Positions 39,068 through 47,263 are shown, counted from the first letter of the stretch. The stretch is DNA of 47,350 nt from Bacteroidales bacterium (GCA_017962615.1 JAGCUZ010000032.1:1-47350); one strand, 5' to 3'. The notes: generated by a model not told the origin, from the letters alone. Program-made: numbers and translations.

Positions 39068-39881
39068 TGTCGTCGGGGTGGATGCAGAGCACTGGAATCT
39101 GCGAGGCGTGCACTATCTGCTGTGCGTTGGTGCCAAGGAATATGTGCGATATTATCCTGTCCTGCTCGGTGTTGATAACCAGCAGGTCGGCCTTCACCTC
39201 GTCGGCATAGTTCAGCACCGTGTCGCAGTAGTTGTCGTATTTGCGTATCTCGGTTACGTGCGGCACCTGATAGTTGTCCATCTTGCTCTCCACCTGGTGC
39301 AGGTAGCCCTTCAGCGTCGAGATGTCGTCGTCGAGGTCGAGCAAGCCGAGTATATGCACCGTCGAGCCGAACAGGCGCGCCATGGCCGAAGCAGGGCCCG
39401 CCTTCTGGCGCGAGTAGGTGTTGATGCGGATAGGCACCACTATGCGCTCCAAGTCTTTGTGGAAGTTGAACCCTTCGCGTATTATAAGCACGGGGCACGG
39501 TGCATCCTGTATGATGCGGGCCGCGGTGCTGCCAATGAAGTGGCGCTCGTAGCCCGAGGCACCGTTCGAGCCCACAACAATCATCGATGCGCCGAGCTCT
39601 TCGGCCACCGAGCTCATCGTGGCGGCCACGCGGCCGTTCTTGATGTGCCAGGTGATGTCGCCGTACTGCATCTTTGAGCGGTATTGCTCGCACAGCTGCT
39701 GCATCTTCTCGGCCGCCAGCGTGCTGGCCAGCTCCATGTGCTCGTTGCTCACCAGGAGCTTCTCCTTGCGCACCCAGATAAGCCTGATATCGGTGTGCAG
39801 CTTGTTGGCCACGTCTACGGCCAGCTCCAGGGCCAAGTATGAACATTGCGAAAAGTCAGTTCCTACAATGATGGGTTTCAT
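39048..39881 (-). CDS. Universal stress protein, tandem-domain
   Basis: 277 residues with two Usp domains. Domain 1 (1-135) holds the ATP-binding pattern G104-2x-G107-9x-G117-S/T (VGSNGASGYERHFIGST), so it probably binds ATP. Domain 2 (145-277) has a degenerate version (NTEQDRIISHIFLGTN). Such proteins respond to stress or energy limitation; no specific signal can be read. Its stop overlaps the start of the flavoprotein gene. A palindrome lies upstream (39922-39945). Confidence 0.93.
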   Translation of the reverse strand: MKPIIVGTDFSQCSYLALELAVDVANKLHTDIRLIWVRKEKLLVSNEHMELASTLAAEKMQQLCEQYRSKMQYGDITWHIKNGRVAATMSSVAEELGASMIVVGSNGASGYERHFIGSTAARIIQDAPCPVLIIREGFNFHKDLERIVVPIRINTYSRQKAGPASAMARLFGSTVHILGLLDLDDDISTLKGYLHQVESKMDNYQVPHVTEIRKYDNYCDTVLNYADEVKADLLVINTEQDRIISHIFLGTNAQQIVHASQIPVLCIHPDDIANFAK

Positions 39882-39884
39882 TCT

Positions 39885-39945
39885 GTTATAACGTTTTATA
39901 GTATAGTCGTCGATGTGTAGTTAACCTTGTTATAACGCAAGGTTA
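39885..39945 (-). promoter_or_regulatory. Candidate operator/leader of the universal stress gene
   Basis: Perfect inverted repeat TAACCTTG, 8 bases, CAAGGTTA (39922-39945), whose loop carries TTATAACG. The 9-mer GTTATAACG occurs twice, at 39885-39893 and 39929-39937. It lies 4-64 bases upstream of the ATG and may be an operator or an RNA hairpin. Confidence 0.35.
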
Positions 39946-40025
39946 TTTATATTATTATATTAACGCCACAAAAAAATCCTTTGTAGATTCAACCACGAAG
40001 TACAATACAGTTGTGCACTTAAAGA

Positions 40026-40143
40026 TTGCCTTAGTTTCTCAAGGCAACCTCTAAAAATCAGCCCTGAAAGGGCAATGATAAATATAGCCCAAGGCACCGC
40101 CTTGGGTAAATCAGCAAGTTACAATAACACGCCCTGTAAGGGC
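40026..40143. repeat. REP-like hairpin cluster
   Basis: Four short palindromes in a row: TTGCCTT / AAGGCAA (40026-40047), GCCCTgaaAGGGC (40061-40073), CCCAAGGC acc GCCTTGGG (40088-40106) and GCCCTgtaAGGGC (40131-40143). Such 'agccc..gggt' palindromes are a known type of small interspersed repeat in Bacteroidales. A related unit ATGCCTCgtaGAGGCAT is at 47329-47345. Confidence 0.75.
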
Positions 40144-40167
40144 ATAACCATAAGGTAACTTCTATAA

Positions 40168-40237
40168 ATTCGTTATATTCGTTTTATGCTTGCATAAATA
40201 TTCTAAAAATAAATTCGTTAGATTCGTGCAATTCGTG
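40168..40237 (+). repeat. Nine-base periodic ATTCGTK repeats
   Basis: ATTCGT(T/G) at 40168, 40177, 40213, 40222 and 40231: spacing 9 within each group, groups separated by 36. The same unit is familiar from other Bacteroidales intergenic regions (established knowledge from memory, not checked). Confidence 0.7.
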
Positions 40238-40289
40238 TTCAATAGTAATAAATAGAACTCGCCATAAAAATGAATTATCAGAAGTTCCT

Positions 40290-41420
40290 TCAATACTTTT
40301 CTTCCAACCACCTGGCAAGGAACACGTCATTCAGGCTGTATACCGTCTTCCCATCCTCGGTGCTCTCGTCGATAATGTTCTTTTCCACCAAAGAACCAAT
40401 GGTACGGTTCACCGATGAAGGGTTGCCAAGCCTGTATTTCCTGAGGAACGGCCGGGCCGTAATCTGCGAGACCTCACCCTCTTTGGCAATGGCAATAAGC
40501 AGGTTCCATTGCCCCACGGTCAGCATCTGCTGGTACTGCCCGAACACGACTGAATCCGACTGAAGTATTTGTGCTGCGGCCTCCTTTACAAGCGGCACAT
40601 CAACCCTGTCTGTTGCCATGTTGTACGCCGTATGGCACAGCCGTTGCGTGAAATAGGTGTGGACGCGAGTCCAATCCAATATATAGTCAATAGTCTCACC
40701 GTCTATGTCTATACCGTTTTCTTTGAAACGGCTGCCTATAAAAGCGGAATATACCTCATGGTCGAGTTTATGCAATGTCAGAAATTCAGTGCTACGATAG
40801 AAGGGATTGCGTTCCCCTCCGAATATGTCCAGCATCATGTGGCGCTTGCTGCCGCAATAGAGAAAGGTCACGTTGGTCAGATTCTGTATGATGGTGCGCA
40901 GCATCGCCTCGACGTTCTTCTCTGGATACTCCCTTATCTGCTGGAACTCATCTATAGCCAACAGGACCTTCTCGTTTTGAGTGTCAAGGAATGTGAGCAA
41001 CCCCCTAAGTGTTTGCTTCTTATCCTCTTCGTTTTGAAGGGTCAACTGTATCTGCGGGGCCGAAGTCAACGGGTCGTAGGTAACCATCGGACGGAGAGCC
41101 TTGATAAACTTGGAAAACTTCCTGCCTGCTCCGCTCTTTTCCGGGATGGCGACCATTATGGCCTCGGATAGCGTCTTGATAAAGTCGTCCAGCGAGCGTG
41201 TGGCAAAGATGTCGGCATAGATGGGTATAATAGGTATCTTCTCCGTCTTTATTTCGTCAAAGAGACGGTGAATCAGTCCCGTCTTTCCGATGCGACGCTG
41301 TGCAATCAAGGTAGTATCAGCACCCGATGTGCTGTTCGCGAGCAGCGTTTTCAGCTCTTTTTCACGGTCACAAAACAGTTCTTTCGATTTATAAACCCTG
41401 AATATGAAAGGATTATCCAT
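40290..41420 (-). CDS. Archaeal-ATPase/STAND-like ATP-binding protein
   Basis: 376 residues. A P-loop of the archaeal-ATPase type lies at 41-48 (QRRIGKTG), Walker B LLAIDEF at 153-159, and a C-terminal winged helix (about 310-376; FLRKYRLGNPSSVNRTIGSL). The Walker A lacks the first Gly, which is common in this family. The fold resembles STAND/MNS-clade ATPases, many of which are mobile and of unknown role. The gene has its own consensus promoter (41444-41473), part of which lies in dispersed-repeat copy 2. No partner is seen; a defence role cannot be supported. Confidence 0.8.
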   Translation of the reverse strand: MDNPFIFRVYKSKELFCDREKELKTLLANSTSGADTTLIAQRRIGKTGLIHRLFDEIKTEKIPIIPIYADIFATRSLDDFIKTLSEAIMVAIPEKSGAGRKFSKFIKALRPMVTYDPLTSAPQIQLTLQNEEDKKQTLRGLLTFLDTQNEKVLLAIDEFQQIREYPEKNVEAMLRTIIQNLTNVTFLYCGSKRHMMLDIFGGERNPFYRSTEFLTLHKLDHEVYSAFIGSRFKENGIDIDGETIDYILDWTRVHTYFTQRLCHTAYNMATDRVDVPLVKEAAAQILQSDSVVFGQYQQMLTVGQWNLLIAIAKEGEVSQITARPFLRKYRLGNPSSVNRTIGSLVEKNIIDESTEDGKTVYSLNDVFLARWLEEKY

Positions 41421-41443
41421 AATGTTGCTATTATTTCACACTG

Positions 41444-41473
41444 CAAATATACGAAAATTCTGTAATTTCACAA
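41444..41473 (-). promoter_or_regulatory. Promoter of the STAND-like ATPase gene
   Basis: On the minus strand: TTG, 19 bases, TATATTTG, an exact consensus. The TTG and part of the spacer lie in the first bases of dispersed-repeat copy 2. Confidence 0.75.
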
Positions 41474-41727
41474 AATGTGTAACGCAAAATGTGAACAGAG
41501 AAAACATATAGGGAACTTCTCGAACACGGATACCTCTCCAAAAGCACCCCGCCCCCACCCTCTTTCCACCCTCTTTTCGCATACTTTGCGACCATGATAA
41601 AGGGTATGTATAAAGGAGGTAAGGAGTACATAAGGAGTTGGTCCCACCAATTCCTTATCAACTATATACTTATATATACTTACGATTTACGTTATATATA
41701 CCAAAATCGGGGAGTTCGACAATTTTG
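41465..41727 (+). repeat. Dispersed intergenic repeat, copy 2 (263 bases)
   Basis: Matches 18625-18910. The hairpin is AAGGAGTTGG / CCAATTCCTT (41634-41658): the one base change relative to copy 1 still pairs as G-U in RNA. It has an extra TATATA unit and lacks part of the C-rich tract of copy 1. Its left end provides the -33 element of the neighbouring ATPase gene. Confidence 0.8.
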
Positions 41728-41945
41728 CGACGCACTCAAAAACAGAACAGCAACAACCTATTTAACAGCATATTACAAAGACACAACAGCCAAAATCGGA
41801 CGTATTTTAAGCCGTTGGTGATAATTAGCCTTTCAGGGGACTTCCGTTAATTGTAAAGGGTTATTGATGGTGCGTGCAAAATGGCATACGGGGTCCGAAC
41901 TTCGTGGCAAAGAGTAATAAAATAACTTAAAAGTGAATTTTTATT

Positions 41946-41975
41946 TTGACAGTCCAAAAAAAGTTCGTACCTTTG
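41946..41975 (+). promoter_or_regulatory. Promoter of the toxin-antitoxin-like operon
   Basis: TTG, 19 bases, TACCTTTG: exact consensus, 34 bases upstream of the ATG at 42010, giving a leader of about 28 bases. Confidence 0.8.
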
Positions 41976-42009
41976 CGTTTGGAAACAACAACGAAAACGA
42001 CACAAAAAC

Positions 42010-42489
42010 ATGAACAGAGAGGCAACATTAAAAACGCTGCAACAAAGTGACAATGTGAGCTTTTACTCTATTTGTTTCAATGAAGGAGACGAATCAGAGT
42101 ACGAGAAATTCATCAACAAATTCAAGGATGAAGCCCACTTGAACAAAGATTTCCAAACGATAATTTACGCTATCTCAAAGATTGTCGCGGTAGGGGCTTT
42201 CGAGCGCTTCTTCAGGGTGGAGGGAAAGATGAACGACCATGTGGCGGCTCTTTCTATCGACTCCCACAAACTGAGACTGTACTGCCTACGCATCTCCGAC
42301 CAGATACTGATTGCCGGCAACGGAGGCGTGAAAGACACAAGAACGTACGAGGAAAGCCAGGAACTGAACGGATACGTCATGGACTTGCAGAAGTTCGACA
42401 AGCTCTTGCTGCAGGCACAAAAAGAAGGTTCGATAGAGATTGAGCGCAACGTAATCACTGGCATAGAAGGTAAAGTTTTCCAATTATGA
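42010..42489 (+). CDS. Putative RelE/HigB-like toxin
   Basis: 159 residues, basic-acidic mix, no signal peptide. The region VGAFERFFRVEGKMNDHVAA and LRLYCLRISDQILIAGNGGVKDT follows the pattern of RelE/HigB mRNA interferases (a positively charged helix, then two strands with a basic motif). The next gene encodes an Xre-type helix-turn-helix protein and overlaps it by 4 bases, the toxin-first order of HigBA. At 159 residues it is longer than typical HigB, so the N-terminal ~45 residues are extra. The assignment rests on context and weak similarity. Confidence 0.6.
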   Translation: MNREATLKTLQQSDNVSFYSICFNEGDESEYEKFINKFKDEAHLNKDFQTIIYAISKIVAVGAFERFFRVEGKMNDHVAALSIDSHKLRLYCLRISDQILIAGNGGVKDTRTYEESQELNGYVMDLQKFDKLLLQAQKEGSIEIERNVITGIEGKVFQL

Positions 42490-42773
42490 GTAAACAGGCT
42501 GATATCAAAACATTCTCGCCCGTCGTACAGGCGGCACTTGACGCCATACCCGACGACTTCAAGGCGGCGTTTGACATGAATTTCGACATCTCAGAGCGCA
42601 TACACGCAATACTTGCCGCAAAGGGCATGACGCAGAAGCAACTCGCGAACACTTTGAACAAAAGGGAGTCGGAGGTGTCGAAGTGGCTGACGGGGCGGCA
42701 CAACTTCACCATCGCCACTGTAGCAAAGATTTCGCAAGCACTCGGTGAAGATATAATACGTGTCACCGCATAA
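42486..42773 (+). CDS. Xre-family helix-turn-helix protein (putative antitoxin)
   Basis: 95 residues. The helix-turn-helix is at about 48-90 (MTQKQLANTLNKRESEVSKW then LTGRHNFTIATVAKISQALG), typical of HigA-type antitoxins and phage repressors. It overlaps the upstream putative toxin gene by 4 bases. The N-terminal 45 residues could be the toxin-binding part. It would repress the shared promoter at 41946-41975; this is inference. Confidence 0.8.
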   Translation: MSKQADIKTFSPVVQAALDAIPDDFKAAFDMNFDISERIHAILAAKGMTQKQLANTLNKRESEVSKWLTGRHNFTIATVAKISQALGEDIIRVTA

Positions 42774-42832
42774 GGGCACACAGGGGTGCGGATGGGGTGT
42801 TAGATATTTTTAACAGTCTTAATATAAAAAAG

Positions 42833-42864
42833 TTCTGGTATGTGAAGAAAAAGTCGTATCTTTG
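42833..42864 (+). promoter_or_regulatory. Putative promoter of the small-protein/lipoprotein/cargo cluster
   Basis: -7 box TATCTTTG at 42857-42864 is exact; the -33 element is weak (TTCTGG at about the right distance). It lies 49 bases upstream of the small-protein ATG. Confidence 0.5.
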
Positions 42865-42913
42865 CAGAAGTAATTATTATAGGCTAAGTATAACAAAAAA
42901 ATTAAACAATTAT

Positions 42914-43111
42914 ATGAAAAGCAAGTACATAACACCGGAGATAACGGTTGTAGAATTCAAAGTAGAAGCCGGATTTGCCGCTTCGGGTGATGCACCTCAA
43001 GGCTCACTTGGACTGAGAGGAGGGAACTTCGTTGAAAGCCAAAACAGCGGCGACGGAGGATATGAAGCCACTTCTTTTGGTGGTTCTCAAACTTATGACG
43101 ATTTATTCTAA
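42914..43111 (+). CDS. Small uncharacterised protein, Gly/Ser-rich C-terminus
   Basis: 65 residues starting MKSKYITPEITVVEFKVEAG, then FAASGDAPQGSLGLRGGNFV and ending GGYEATSFGGSQTYDDLF. The ATG at 42914 is chosen over the longer open frame from 42797, because a promoter lies between them and the family-like N-terminus K-Y-x-x-P-x-I-x-V-V starts here. Similar small proteins with a K/P-rich N-terminus, an FAxS motif and a Gly/Asp-rich acidic tail occur in Bacteroidales genomes (my memory; unchecked), and their role is unknown. There is no hydrophobic signal. It is 36 bases before the lipoprotein gene, so the two are probably co-transcribed. Confidence 0.65.
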   Translation: MKSKYITPEITVVEFKVEAGFAASGDAPQGSLGLRGGNFVESQNSGDGGYEATSFGGSQTYDDLF

Positions 43112-43147
43112 AAAAAAATTCCCAAACCTACAATAACAGAAAAGGAC

Positions 43148-43876
43148 ATGAAAACACGCATAATAATTTTGATGACAGTGGCAGTTTTTGCCATGGGTTT
43201 GACCTCATGCGAGAAGTCTGAGACAAAAACCCTGAAGATTACCGCAAAAGCATTGCGCTCGGCAGACAAAGCCTCAATAAGCGGTAGTGCGATAATGTGG
43301 GAAGACGGTGATATAATTAACATCAACGGTACTGGCCAAGAAGTGCGTATTGATGGAAATGGCTTTAGCGTAAGCGCTGGCGATGCCATTGCCGACAGCC
43401 ACTACTTCGCCGCATTTCCTTATAATGGTATTACTTTTAATTCAAATGGCACCAGTTCCAATTTCAGATGTAACTTGACTAATCTTCCTTATAGCGTAGG
43501 GGAACCAATTATCCCAATGTTTGCACACACAAGCAGTGGCACCTTAGAATTCAGCACACCATACGCAGTAATAGCTCTGTCCATAAACGATGGAGGAACC
43601 TTCTATAATCACGAAATAGGATCCATAGTGGTGACGGGAACTAATTGTGGACAAGAGAGAGATATATCTTTTGCAGAGAACAATCTTAGCATGACTCCTT
43701 ACGGTAGTGAAAGTGATAATTATAATTACAATATACATCTACCAGATGGACCTTGCACAATTTATATACCAATTCCACCTTGTACTGGCGTACTTCATAT
43801 TGGAGATGATTTCGAGGCCAACCGTGAAGTAACATTTATTGCCAACACGATTTATAATATTGCACTAAACGATTAG
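43148..43876 (+). CDS. Fimbrillin-like lipoprotein
   Basis: 242 residues with a signal peptide and lipobox MGLTSC (C21), then a beta-rich fimbrillin-type layout: SISGSAIMWEDGDIININGT, FSVSAGDAIADSHYFAAFPY, and a C-terminal part with EVTFIANTIYNIAL. The pattern of a lipoprotein with 'GD.I.ING' followed by the 'YFAAFPY' motif is typical of fimbrillin-like/Mfa-like surface proteins of Bacteroidales. It would be surface-displayed and could be part of a short pilus or adhesive complex. It lies upstream of the large cargo gene with a 56-base gap. The sequence is AT-rich compared with the T9SS genes. Confidence 0.7.
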   Translation: MKTRIIILMTVAVFAMGLTSCEKSETKTLKITAKALRSADKASISGSAIMWEDGDIININGTGQEVRIDGNGFSVSAGDAIADSHYFAAFPYNGITFNSNGTSSNFRCNLTNLPYSVGEPIIPMFAHTSSGTLEFSTPYAVIALSINDGGTFYNHEIGSIVVTGTNCGQERDISFAENNLSMTPYGSESDNYNYNIHLPDGPCTIYIPIPPCTGVLHIGDDFEANREVTFIANTIYNIALND

Positions 43877-43932
43877 CACTCACAGTGCATCTCCTCAAAT
43901 CTAAACATTCAACACATTCACATTCATAAACC

Positions 43933-46900
43933 ATGAAAAAGGCATTCATTATATTACTTTGTGTTGCAGCAATGCCGTTGAACATGCTCAATGCCGTAAA
44001 TTCTATAAACATAGGGCAACTGACTTTTACCCTCAACAACGACTATACGGCATCAGTGAAAGCTAGCACAGAAATTACTCTTACGGGAATAGTGGACATT
44101 CCTGCTGTAGTTTATTTTAACGACGAGGAATACATTGTTACTGAGATAGCCAACAACGCCTTTGCCAACCAACAAAGCATCACAAAGGTAAACATGCCTA
44201 GCACTGTGACAAAGATTGGCAATAACGCATTCCGCGACTGCATAGCTTTAACAGAAATCCCATCTTTGAATTATGTTACAGAGATTGGAAACAATGCGTT
44301 TACATGCGATTCTGCAATAACGGGCACACTGACAATCCCTGCAAACATAACAAAAATTGGCAACAGAGCCTTTTCTAAACTTAACGGCATCACAGAAGTG
44401 GTTTACAATGCGATTACTGTTTCAGACGCTTCTATCGGACAGTTTTTTGAGTACTCCAGAAGACTACAAACTCTCGTTATTGGCCAGAATGTACAATATA
44501 TTCCTAAGCAGGCTTTCAGATACGACACAAGCTTAAGCCAAGTTGTATATATGGCCACTAACGCCACAACGGGAACTGGCATTTTTCTAGATTGCGCAAA
44601 AATAGGAATTGTTACTATAACGGCAAATGTCACATCAATCCCTGATAACCTATTCAATTACCGCCCGATTGACAGCCTCTCTATACGTCCCACAACACCA
44701 CCTGCTGTTGGTGCAAATTCATTTACCATTGGCAACAACAACGCAATGGCAGCCAACAGTACAGCGATGACAGCATACAATGATGACCCTATATGGCATA
44801 CATTCTTCTTAAGTATTGAGCCTGGACCCGCCACCATCAATTACAGCGTGACGGTGAACAGCGAGAACATCACTATGGGCAGCGCGACAGCGTCGGCCAC
44901 CGTAGCCGAAGGCGGCACCCACTCCATATCGGCGACGGCCAACAGCCACTATCACTTCACCCAATGGGCTGACGGCAACACCGACAACCCCCGCACGGTG
45001 ACGGTATACAGCGACATGACCTACACCGCCTGCTTTGCCAGCGACACGATGGCAAACATCATCGACACGGCATGCGGCACATTCACATGGCATGAAACAA
45101 TATACATCGTCAGCGGCACTTACTACTGGAGCGTTGCCGCCCAGAGCTACAGCGGCGACAGCGTGCAGGTGCTCAACCTGGTTGTGCGCGATAGGGCTTA
45201 CGACACCATACAGGAGGCTTTCCGTACCAACCCCTACTCGTGGCGCGGTCAGACGGCTACGAGCCTGGGCTACGTGCTTAACGACACAGTGGTTGGAGCC
45301 GGTACGGGCAGCATCTGCGACAGCGTGTACACCCTTGAGCTGGTGGCATGCGACACCGCCTACGGCGACACCACGCATGACGCCTACCGCAACAGCGCAT
45401 ACTCATGGCGCGGCAAGACGGCCACGGGTATCGGTTTCGTATATGACACGGTGGCCGTGCCGAGCGGCCTTATTTGCGACAGCATATATGCCTTGGAGCT
45501 TGTGACCTGCGACACGGTGTATGACACCACGGAGGCCACGATACCCTCGTCGGGCGGCTCGTACGACTGGTTTGGCCACTCTTACACGGTGGTCGGCATC
45601 TACGACACCGCCGTTGTGGTGGCTACGGGCACGATATGCGACAGCTTATTCACCCTGGTGCTCAGCGAAGCGCCTTATCATACGATAGCCGCCGTGTCGG
45701 CCAACCCGACGATGGGCAACGCCACGGTGGTGGGCAGCACCAGTGTGGCAACAGGCAGCACGGGCACCGTGCAGGCCACGCCGAACGAGGGCTACCGCTT
45801 CGACCGCTGGAGCAACGGCTCGACGAGCAACCCCTTGACCATCACCGTGACACAGGACACCACGATGACGGCTTACTTCGTGGCCGGCAACGTGACGCTG
45901 ACGGTGAGGAACGCCAACGTGGGCCGCGGCATAGCCACGGGCTCGGGCACCTACGCCTACGGCAGCCGCCGCAACATAGCGGCAGCACCTAACGGCGGCT
46001 ACAGGTTCAGCCACTGGAACGACGGCGACACAAACGCCCACCGCATCATAACCCTTAGAAGAGACACCACCTTCACGGCCTACTTCGACGTGGCACAGTA
46101 CCACGTGGACGTGATGACGAGCAACTACGCGCAGGGCGCAGTGAGCGGCAGCGGCGACTACGACTATATGAGCTACGCCACCATCAGCGCCACGCCGCGC
46201 AACGGCTACGAGTTCCAGCGCTGGAGCGACGGCAACACCAGCAACCCGCGTCAGATACAGGTGACGGGCAACATAAGCCTGACGGCTTACTTCACCATGG
46301 GTGCACAGCGTTACCACCTGACGGCTGTCAGCGCCGACCCGACGATGGGCAGCGTGAGCGGCAGCGGCACCTACGACGCCAACGCCACGGTGATGTTCAG
46401 CGCCACGGCCAACGAGGGCTACCAATTCGTTAGCTGGAACGACGGCGAGACCGTCAACCCGCGCAGCGTCACCCTGACGAGTGACACCACCTTCACGGCC
46501 ACATTCGCCGCCTACGACGCTCCTGAGACTTACACTGTCACCGTGCTGAGCGACAACGAGAGCATGGGCAGAGTGAGCGGCAGCGGCGAGTACCATGAGG
46601 GCGACACCGTGATGGTGTACGCCTACCCTGCCCCGCACTACCACTTCGTGCGCTGGAGCAACGGCCAGATATACAACCCCGGAATGATCATCATCGGTGA
46701 GCCGTGGGGCGTGACGGGCGACGTGACACTGACGGCTTACTTTGCCCCCGACAGCGCCACCATCACCGTGCAGGCCAACAACGACGCCATGGGCACCGTG
46801 AGCGGCGGCGGCAAGTATGCCATAGGCACCCAGGTGACCATCAGCGCCACACCGAAGAGCGGCTACCGCTTCAGCCACTGGAGCATTGCCGACGGCACGA

Positions 46901-47181
46901 ACCCCTACACCTTCACGGCGACGTATGACTTCACCTACACCGCCATCTTCGAGCGCAACACCGACGGCATCGACGAGGCCGAGGCGGGCACGCTGCGCGT
47001 GTGGAGCGAGGGGATGCAGATACATGTGGCCGGCAACAACGGCGAGACGGTGCGCATCTACGACGTGACGGGACGCACCGTGGCCGAGGGCCATGGCACG
47101 AACAACGTGTTCATCATGGGTCACCCGGGTCTGTACATGGTGCAGACGAGCGGCACGACCCGCAAGGTATTGGTGAAATAA
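43933..47181 (+). CDS. LRR / InlB-repeat surface protein with T9SS sorting domain
   Basis: 1082 residues. Signal peptide at 1-21 (ends MLNA). BspA/LRR_5-type leucine-rich repeats at about 55-270 (VTKIGNNAFRDCIALTEIPS). From ~297 a different composition begins: seven divergent InlB-B-like repeats with the W-x-(D/N)-G-x-T-x-N-P core (44845-45035 and 45685-46955), and between them three Cys-containing units with CDS(V/I/L)(Y/F)xLxL motifs (45190-45670). The C-terminal ~75 residues (VRIYDVTGRTVAEGH, GLYMVQTSGTTRKVLVK) are a T9SS type A sorting domain, so the protein is a likely cargo of the PorU/V system in this window. LRR and InlB-type repeats suggest adhesion to host or other cells; the ligand is unknown. 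A terminator follows. Confidence 0.88.
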   Translation: MKKAFIILLCVAAMPLNMLNAVNSINIGQLTFTLNNDYTASVKASTEITLTGIVDIPAVVYFNDEEYIVTEIANNAFANQQSITKVNMPSTVTKIGNNAFRDCIALTEIPSLNYVTEIGNNAFTCDSAITGTLTIPANITKIGNRAFSKLNGITEVVYNAITVSDASIGQFFEYSRRLQTLVIGQNVQYIPKQAFRYDTSLSQVVYMATNATTGTGIFLDCAKIGIVTITANVTSIPDNLFNYRPIDSLSIRPTTPPAVGANSFTIGNNNAMAANSTAMTAYNDDPIWHTFFLSIEPGPATINYSVTVNSENITMGSATASATVAEGGTHSISATANSHYHFTQWADGNTDNPRTVTVYSDMTYTACFASDTMANIIDTACGTFTWHETIYIVSGTYYWSVAAQSYSGDSVQVLNLVVRDRAYDTIQEAFRTNPYSWRGQTATSLGYVLNDTVVGAGTGSICDSVYTLELVACDTAYGDTTHDAYRNSAYSWRGKTATGIGFVYDTVAVPSGLICDSIYALELVTCDTVYDTTEATIPSSGGSYDWFGHSYTVVGIYDTAVVVATGTICDSLFTLVLSEAPYHTIAAVSANPTMGNATVVGSTSVATGSTGTVQATPNEGYRFDRWSNGSTSNPLTITVTQDTTMTAYFVAGNVTLTVRNANVGRGIATGSGTYAYGSRRNIAAAPNGGYRFSHWNDGDTNAHRIITLRRDTTFTAYFDVAQYHVDVMTSNYAQGAVSGSGDYDYMSYATISATPRNGYEFQRWSDGNTSNPRQIQVTGNISLTAYFTMGAQRYHLTAVSADPTMGSVSGSGTYDANATVMFSATANEGYQFVSWNDGETVNPRSVTLTSDTTFTATFAAYDAPETYTVTVLSDNESMGRVSGSGEYHEGDTVMVYAYPAPHYHFVRWSNGQIYNPGMIIIGEPWGVTGDVTLTAYFAPDSATITVQANNDAMGTVSGGGKYAIGTQVTISATPKSGYRFSHWSIADGTNPYTFTATYDFTYTAIFERNTDGIDEAEAGTLRVWSEGMQIHVAGNNGETVRIYDVTGRTVAEGHGTNNVFIMGHPGLYMVQTSGTTRKVLVK

Positions 47182-47205
47182 GTTTTGCAGATATTTGGTA
47201 ACGAC

Positions 47206-47238
47206 AAGAGGCCGGCATTTGCCGGCCTCTTATTGTTT
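47206..47238 (+). terminator. Rho-independent terminator of the surface-protein gene
   Basis: Perfect 11-base stem AAGAGGCCGGC / GCCGGCCTCTT with ATTT loop, followed by ATTGTTT, 25 bases after the stop codon. Confidence 0.85.
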
Positions 47239-47263
47239 CTATGCGACGTGGAAATAGCTTAAC

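Larger units (their letters stand above)
39882..40289. other. Repeat-rich intergenic region
   Basis: About 400 bases between the universal stress gene and the ATPase gene. It holds the palindrome above, four REP-like hairpins (40026-40143) and five copies of ATTCGTK with 9-base spacing (40168-40237). No gene is seen. Confidence 0.7.
41421..42009. other. Divergent promoter region between ATPase and TA-like genes
   Basis: About 590 bases containing promoter 41444-41473 (minus), dispersed-repeat copy 2 (41465-41727), a low-complexity AT stretch and promoter 41946-41975 (plus). No gene is supported; the short open frames here are not conserved between the two repeat copies. Confidence 0.6.

Noticed and set aside
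41594..41850. Short open frames inside dispersed-repeat copy 2
   Set aside because: They are not conserved in copy 1, and the repeat is better explained as non-coding.
42797..42913. Longer N-terminus for the small protein (extra 39 codons)
   Set aside because: The extension would run through the promoter and a low-complexity AT stretch; the ATG at 42914 matches the expected family-type N-terminus.
45685..46955. Repeated units in the surface-protein gene considered as a CRISPR-like or tandem-repeat locus
   Set aside because: The repeats are in frame and differ in sequence while keeping the W-x-(D/N)-G-x-T-x-N-P protein core, so they are protein-domain repeats.
45646..47124. Minus-strand frame opposite the repeats of the surface protein
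   Set aside because: It mirrors the InlB-like repeats and is low-complexity (Val/Ala/Gly/His-rich); no gene is supported.
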